A DNA stretch of 22,743 nucleotides. Origin: a virus. The translations under genes were made by a program, and so were the position numbers. Under the pieces are notes generated by a model. That model saw nothing but the letters and a program-made list of their open reading frames with translations. It made no database searches and was not told where the DNA came from. This document shows, piece after piece, positions 15,793 to 20,116 of this stretch (position 1 is the stretch's first letter; every line of letters starts with the position of its first letter). The stretch covers positions 1-22,743 of IMG/VR virus record IMGVR_UViG_3300044638_005925; one strand, 5' to 3'.

Positions 15793-16118
15793 GCTAGAGG
15801 AACTAAATTATTTTTCCTTATATATAATTCAAGCTCTTCCTTGCTATCAGCAATATGCTGATAGATCAACTCATTATCAGCAATATATTGTTCAAGCTCT
15901 TCCTTGCTATCAGCAACAACAATAGTTAGGGGGCTTGAAGTATAGCCAGAGCATTGTTGTGGTTCTATAATTATTTGTTTAGATATGGCATCGTATATCA
16001 TCCACCAATCTTGTTCTGTAGTACACACTTCATCTGGGGAAGGAATTGCTTCTTCTACATCTAATTGTTTTGAATATATTTTAATCATAATATTAATTTG
16101 TTGTGACATTCCATCCAC
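15789..16118 (-). CDS. Small protein after the LRR fibre gene; possible fibre assembly factor
   Basis: This is up to 109 residues from ATG 16118, or 99 from the in-frame ATG at 16088 (MIKIYSKQLDVEE). The later start avoids a 26-base overlap with the upstream gene and lies 4 bases after its stop, so I favour it. A DWWMIYDAISKQ strand-helix part is followed by two copies of ADSKEELE.YI (21-codon offset). It is acidic, with no catalytic motif. Small genes directly downstream of fibre-tip genes are often fibre chaperones or tip adhesins (T4 gp38 and gp57 are examples), so such a role is conceivable but unproven. No family was recognised. Confidence 0.65.
   Translation of the reverse strand: MDGMSQQINIMIKIYSKQLDVEEAIPSPDEVCTTEQDWWMIYDAISKQIIIEPQQCSGYTSSPLTIVVADSKEELEQYIADNELIYQHIADSKEELELYIRKNNLVPLA
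15828..15916. repeat. Perfect 26-bp direct repeat, 63 bp apart, inside the 109-codon gene
   Basis: Copies at 15828-15853 and 15891-15916 are identical over 26 bases and encode the duplicated ADSKEELE segment. The offset is 63 bp, or 21 codons, so the frame is kept. Between them, 15844-15864 is a perfect inverted repeat with 9-bp arms (CTATCAGCA) and a 3-base loop. Confidence 0.9.
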
Positions 16119-17103
16119 GTGATATTAATGTCGTTTTATCAGTGAGCCCTTGACCAGTTGGCGCGGCGTTGCCAGTTCCGCCAAGATTCAATACACATGT
16201 CCCGCTTGCGCTTGTTCTTCCAGCCGCTACAAAAGCTGCAAGAATAGCATTCACCGTGCTTGCCGTTAATTGATTAGTATGCGCTTCAAATATACCTAAC
16301 GTGTTTGAAACAGATCCGCCAGCAAACCCATTTAACTGATTGCTATTACAATAAAAAAACTCTAGTTTTATATTGTTTATAAGATCTGGAATAGATCCAG
16401 TCAGTTGATTACTGTCACAAGCAAATATTATAAGGTTACTGTTATCGCTTAAACTTGGAATCGATCCTGTAAGTTTTGTTACGCCGTTTTGTGCCTGACA
16501 CCTAAAATCTGTTAGCTGGGTTAATCCATTTAAGCTAGGTATCGATCCAGTTAATCCATTGTTGAAACAATAAAAAAGACCAATACTAGTGGGAAAAGCT
16601 GGGATTGAGCCAGTAAGCTGATTGTCATTAAAAGTGCAATTAACTATACTAGTGGGAAAAGCTGGGATTGAGCCAGTAAGCTGGTTTTGACTACAATAAA
16701 AAACTCTTAGGTTGGAAAGTAATGATAAACTAGGAATTGCGCCAGTTAGCTGGTTTTCGGCGCAGTAAAAATTCGTTAAATTAGAAAATGACGATAAACT
16801 AGGAATTGAGCCAGTTAGCTGGTTCTTCTCACAATTTAAATAGGCAAGCGCACTATTAGCTGAAGAAATTGGAATTGAACCGGTTATTTTATTATCTCGG
16901 CAATCAAAACTTATTAATTGGTTATTTATTGTATGACCAGTAATGCTTGTAATATCATTACTCTGGCATCTAAACGTCGTAAGATTTACAAACTGAGATA
17001 AATTAATAGTACCACCGAGCCTTGGCGATGACATTCCACAATCTATTGCAACTACAGAAGAGTTACCGTTTTGTGGTATAATATTAATAGATGTATTGGG
17101 CAT
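16093..17103 (-). CDS. Leucine-rich-repeat tail fibre/adhesin protein
   Basis: This 336-residue protein is built from about eleven repeats of ~21-24 residues (residues 42-283) with the form FYCxxNQLTGSIPxLxxLxNLxx. The Asn-Leu-Thr-Gly-Ile-Pro core is like plant-type and bacterial LRRs, and a Cys precedes each unit, giving a Cys/Asn ladder. It ends with a cap-like segment (NAAPTGQGLTDKTTLISRGW, residues 312-331). LRR horseshoes bind proteins or glycans, and at the end of a fibre cluster this protein is a good receptor-binding candidate. There is no Shine-Dalgarno at the ATG. The reading frame is open upstream to 17166, and the preceding 204-codon gene ends 17 bases before the ATG in another frame, so a broken or fused origin is possible. 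Confidence 0.85.
   Translation of the reverse strand: MPNTSINIIPQNGNSSVVAIDCGMSSPRLGGTINLSQFVNLTTFRCQSNDITSITGHTINNQLISFDCRDNKITGSIPISSANSALAYLNCEKNQLTGSIPSLSSFSNLTNFYCAENQLTGAIPSLSLLSNLRVFYCSQNQLTGSIPAFPTSIVNCTFNDNQLTGSIPAFPTSIGLFYCFNNGLTGSIPSLNGLTQLTDFRCQAQNGVTKLTGSIPSLSDNSNLIIFACDSNQLTGSIPDLINNIKLEFFYCNSNQLNGFAGGSVSNTLGIFEAHTNQLTASTVNAILAAFVAAGRTSASGTCVLNLGGTGNAAPTGQGLTDKTTLISRGWNVTTN
16583..16683. repeat. Perfect 38-bp direct repeat inside the LRR gene
   Basis: Copies at 16583-16620 and 16646-16683 are identical over 38 bases, offset 63 bp (21 codons). They encode adjacent LRR units (...NQLTGSIPAFPTSI), while the other units are diverged at DNA level. This points to a recent unit duplication or gene conversion. 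Confidence 0.9.
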
Positions 17104-17120
17104 ATTATGTGTGTATTTAG

Positions 17121-17735
17121 TTAGACCGTGTAGAGTTTCGACGCTGTTCCGCCAGAAGCTATAGTATCAATTTTATTATCCCCCCAAAATATAGTTACAT
17201 TTCCCGGAGGATTAGTAGTTACAGAAAAATTATTTAAATTAGAATTAGAGGTATAGTTAAAATCCCAAACTCCCTTATCGAACAGAATAACACTAATATT
17301 TTGAGTTTTACTAGAAAATCTGTTTATAGAGTATTGATACCTTTTTTCGTTAGGGTTATCTGTACTACTTACCACCCACTGTGGCAAATCAGGTACCAGA
17401 TACGGCCTCGGAAGAGAATCATCTGTAAATAAATCTACCCCTGCAGTATCTGATGTACGAACTGGAATAGTTACGGTCTCCGATCCTACTGACCTATCAC
17501 CCCAAGGAGTGCTAAAAGTTTTAGTTGTAAAGTCAAATACTTGATTACCTGCTGAAAGATAGGTTATATAAGAATCATCGCTACGCCATGTATTAATACG
17601 CGGTCTATCATTCTCATTTACTTGAGGATCGTAAGCTGTTACAGTTGTATTAGTAGTGTTCCAACTAACATTAAAATCGATATTGGTCTTACTGCCTCCA
17701 TAAAGACCAACTAGTATTTCTTTATTCAATAACAT
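17121..17735 (-). CDS. Fibre-cluster protein of unknown function with a WGD strand near the C-terminus
   Basis: This 204-residue protein is Asn/Thr/Ser-rich and beta-type, with no signal peptide or membrane segment. The middle contains 'FTDDSLPRPYLVPDLPQWVVSSTD'. The C-terminal part (NPPGNVTIFWGDNKIDTIASGG) resembles the 'vtIDWGDG' strand of PKD-like repeats that often precede LRRs in bacterial surface proteins and phage fibres, but it stops shortly after the WGD, before the H-Y-type end of that domain. The start is strongly supported by AGGAGG 6 nt upstream, and the ATG overlaps the previous stop by one base (TAATG). Its neighbours are fibre genes on both sides, so a tail-fibre or adhesin component is likely. 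The family is not identified. Confidence 0.7.
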   Translation of the reverse strand: MLLNKEILVGLYGGSKTNIDFNVSWNTTNTTVTAYDPQVNENDRPRINTWRSDDSYITYLSAGNQVFDFTTKTFSTPWGDRSVGSETVTIPVRTSDTAGVDLFTDDSLPRPYLVPDLPQWVVSSTDNPNEKRYQYSINRFSSKTQNISVILFDKGVWDFNYTSNSNLNNFSVTTNPPGNVTIFWGDNKIDTIASGGTASKLYTV

Positions 17736-18364
17736 TATACACCTCCTACAGCAAATATATTTGAGTTAGATTTATAAACATAAGCACCAGAATATCTATC
17801 AATAAGTTTATTACCTACAGCATTATATTGTATATTTGATGATATATATAAGTAATTTGTACCTATATTCATAATAGCAGCATTGAATCCATTTGTTAAG
17901 ATTCCTGGAAAAGATGCAGTTAAAGGACTTGAAGTAGTATCAAAATGAAATACAGTATTAGTATCCGTATCAGCAAAAGTTATGTTTGTACTAGTAGTCG
18001 TTATAGTTACGGGTATAATCGATTTTGATGCTATGACAGATCCTCCAGCACTTATATTATCCGTTACCGTAGCAGAGCTTAGTAAGACCTTATTTGTTGA
18101 AAGATAGTTAGTTACAGTGGGTATAATTTCAGCTGATTCTTCCCAAGATGTACTTAAAGCACATACTGTCGCGTATGTACTTTGCCAATTACCTGATAAA
18201 GCACTTAGTTCCGAATCAGCAAGTAGAGCTCCTGATAAATATGTAATCAATGAACTCAAAGTACTTACTCTAGTCTCATTAGCTTGTACAATAGGAAATT
18301 GCTCTGATCCTACATACGGTAGTACAATAACAGGTAATTCAGTAATTTTTATACCATCACTCAC
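17735..18364 (-). CDS. Short tail-fibre protein, reduced paralogue of the next upstream fibre gene
   Basis: This is a 209-residue protein with a GTG start, supported by AATAAATA exactly 5 nt before it. The N-terminal ~40 residues are its own. It then carries GNWQSTYATVCALSTSW, EESAEIIPTVTNYLSTN and a C-terminal domain of about 95 residues, each closely similar to parts of the 562-residue fibre protein at 18425-20113. The last 42 residues are identical between the two. The C-terminal domain probably forms the tip or trimer-forming end, and NW repeats would form the shaft. It looks like a cut-down copy with the central shaft missing. The end of the coding sequence doubles as the Shine-Dalgarno for the next gene. 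Confidence 0.8.
   Translation of the reverse strand: MSDGIKITELPVIVLPYVGSEQFPIVQANETRVSTLSSLITYLSGALLADSELSALSGNWQSTYATVCALSTSWEESAEIIPTVTNYLSTNKVLLSSATVTDNISAGGSVIASKSIIPVTITTTSTNITFADTDTNTVFHFDTTSSPLTASFPGILTNGFNAAIMNIGTNYLYISSNIQYNAVGNKLIDRYSGAYVYKSNSNIFAVGGV
17742..17747 (-). promoter_or_regulatory. Shine-Dalgarno AGGAGG before the 204-codon gene
   Basis: AGGAGG is 6 nt before the ATG at 17735 and is contributed by the Gly-Gly codons that end the upstream gene. The paralogous fibre gene ends with GGCGG-type codons instead, so the site is specific to this copy. Confidence 0.75.
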
Positions 18365-18369
18365 TTAAT

Positions 18370-18377
18370 TATTTATT
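18370..18377 (-). promoter_or_regulatory. Late-promoter-like octamer AATAAATA, 5 nt before GTG at 18364
   Basis: The minus strand reads AATAAATA, ATTAA, then the GTG start of the short fibre gene. It lies in the 60-base gap between the two fibre paralogues, where I see no other signal and no hairpin. Confidence 0.55.
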
Positions 18378-18424
18378 ATTACAACGTAGTTTCTCTTAAA
18401 ATATAAAAAGATTGTTTAACTATG

Positions 18425-20113
18425 TTAAACGCCTCCTACTGCAAATATGTTTGAGTTTGATTTATATACATACGCTCCAGAATATCTGTCTATAAGCTTG
18501 TTTCCTACTGCATTGTACTGTATATTAGATGAAATGTATAGATAGTTAGTACCAGTATTCATAATAGCAGCATTAAACCCATCTGTTAGAGTTCCTGGAA
18601 AGGATGCTGTTAGAGGAGCTGAAGTAGTATCAAAGTGAAATATTTTATTTGTATCAGCATTAGTAAAAGTTTTATCTATACTTATATTAGTTACTGTGAC
18701 GGGTATAATCGATTCACTCGCACTTACACTATTTGTGATTAATGAAGTAGAGCTTAAAATACCACTAGTAATTGAATTGCCTTTTACATATAGACCTGCG
18801 CCGTTTAATCCTGCATTTAATGTTTCAGATAAAGTTGTACCTATTCCAACTTCGCCTGAAGAAAGAATGCTCATTTTTGCTATGTTGTTCGTTTCAAATC
18901 TAAGATGATATGCATCATTAGTACCTATAGTTAAATTAGCATTGCGTGTGTTTCCACCAGCTACCACATAAAGAGATGATGTGGTTGATACAAATGTATA
19001 TGTGTTTTGCCAATTAGCGCTATTAGCTATAAGATTAGTATAAGCGATATTACCCCCTACCCATCCACCTGAATTAGATTGAACAGTGCTATAAGTATCG
19101 TTCCAATTACCACTGTTACTATTTAAAACAGTATACCCTTCATAGCCTAGATTCCAATTAGCGCTATTACCGCTAGCATCGTATATAATATTGTTAGCGC
19201 TAATCTCTCCATTAACAGTAAGTGCTTTATTTGGATACGATGTTCTAACACCTACACCGGAACTGACTAGGCTATTTTCACCTCCTATATGCAATACCTC
19301 AACATCCTGGTCTATATCGTAGAAAGAGGCTATATCTCCAACGCCGTTGTTACCCACCCACATAGCTGTACCACTACCTACATTAACTACGCTAATTGCT
19401 GTAGTTGTTGTAAAGATGGTATTTGCAAAGGTTGATGTACCGGTAGCTGATAAATTACCATAAATTAAAACATCGTTATTAACCTGTAACCCACTAGTTA
19501 TTGTAGCAGAGCTTATTAATACGTTATTTGTAGATAGGTAATTTATTACCGTGGGTATAGTCCCGGCTGACTCTTCCCACCCCGCGCTCAGTGTAGATAC
19601 TGTAGCATAAGTATTTTGCCAATTAGCTGATACGCTTAAGAAGCTTAAATCTACACCGCTTAAATAAGCTGCGCTATTAGCCACTAAATTAGTATAAGCT
19701 ATATTTCCTCCAACCCATTCACCGGAGAGTGCTTTTAGATCCTCGCCTTGATAATTCCAAGTAATAGATGAATTAGATTGAACGGTACTATAAGCGCTAT
19801 TCCAATTAGCGCTATTACTATTTAAAACAGTATATCCTTCATAGCCTAGATTCCAATTAGCACTATTAGCTGTCATGGTCGTATAAGTACTTTGCCAATT
19901 AGCGCTTAATGCTGTAAGACCATTATAGCCTGTATAGCCTAAGTCCCATGTAGAGCTTAAAGTACTAACTGTAGCATAAGTACTTTGCCAATTAGCGCTA
20001 TTCGAAGTTACTGAAGTATGGGTATTATTCCAATTATTACTATTACCAGCCTTATCATAGATAATATCTGCTACGCTTAGAGTATTGTAGATTGTTAGAG
20101 GTCCTGTTGGCAT
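18425..20113 (-). CDS. Tail-fibre protein with NW-type repeats and shared C-terminal domain
   Basis: This is a 562-residue, Ser/Asn/Thr-rich fibre protein. Residues about 20-185 and 315-385 consist of short repeats built on SANWxxxYxTVxxLS, often with a GYEGY variant. A segment around residues 195-245 resembles the short fibre paralogue. Another carries the 'SGEVGIGTT' strand found in many phage and bacterial fibre-like proteins. The C-terminal ~95 residues are shared with the 209-residue neighbour. Such proteins trimerise into long shafts with a globular tip for host binding. It begins 4 bases after the stop of the long fibre gene and has no Shine-Dalgarno or octamer at the ATG, so it is probably coupled. 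Partner and host receptor are unknown. Confidence 0.8.
   Translation of the reverse strand: MPTGPLTIYNTLSVADIIYDKAGNSNNWNNTHTSVTSNSANWQSTYATVSTLSSTWDLGYTGYNGLTALSANWQSTYTTMTANSANWNLGYEGYTVLNSNSANWNSAYSTVQSNSSITWNYQGEDLKALSGEWVGGNIAYTNLVANSAAYLSGVDLSFLSVSANWQNTYATVSTLSAGWEESAGTIPTVINYLSTNNVLISSATITSGLQVNNDVLIYGNLSATGTSTFANTIFTTTTAISVVNVGSGTAMWVGNNGVGDIASFYDIDQDVEVLHIGGENSLVSSGVGVRTSYPNKALTVNGEISANNIIYDASGNSANWNLGYEGYTVLNSNSGNWNDTYSTVQSNSGGWVGGNIAYTNLIANSANWQNTYTFVSTTSSLYVVAGGNTRNANLTIGTNDAYHLRFETNNIAKMSILSSGEVGIGTTLSETLNAGLNGAGLYVKGNSITSGILSSTSLITNSVSASESIIPVTVTNISIDKTFTNADTNKIFHFDTTSAPLTASFPGTLTDGFNAAIMNTGTNYLYISSNIQYNAVGNKLIDRYSGAYVYKSNSNIFAVGGV
19116..19861. repeat. 47-bp near-perfect direct repeat pair inside the 562-codon fibre gene
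   Basis: Copies at 19116-19162 and 19815-19861 differ by a single base and encode the same NSANWNLGYEGYTVLNSN-type segment, offset 699 bp (233 codons). The interval between the copies is given as the feature span. The gene contains further weaker repeats of the same unit. Confidence 0.85.
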
Positions 20114-20116
20114 AAT

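Noticed and set aside
15844-15864. Perfect 9-bp inverted repeat as an intrinsic terminator for the convergent genes
   Set aside because: No run of T follows it on either strand, and it lies inside a coding frame, partly formed by the duplicated unit.
16583-16683. 38-bp direct repeat as a phage attachment or insertion site
   Set aside because: It is in phase with the LRR period and encodes repeat units. There is no integrase or element ends nearby.
17121-17160. Programmed -1 frameshift site between the 204-codon and LRR genes
   Set aside because: No X-XXY-YYZ heptamer or downstream hairpin is visible. I keep only the weaker idea of an ancestral split gene.
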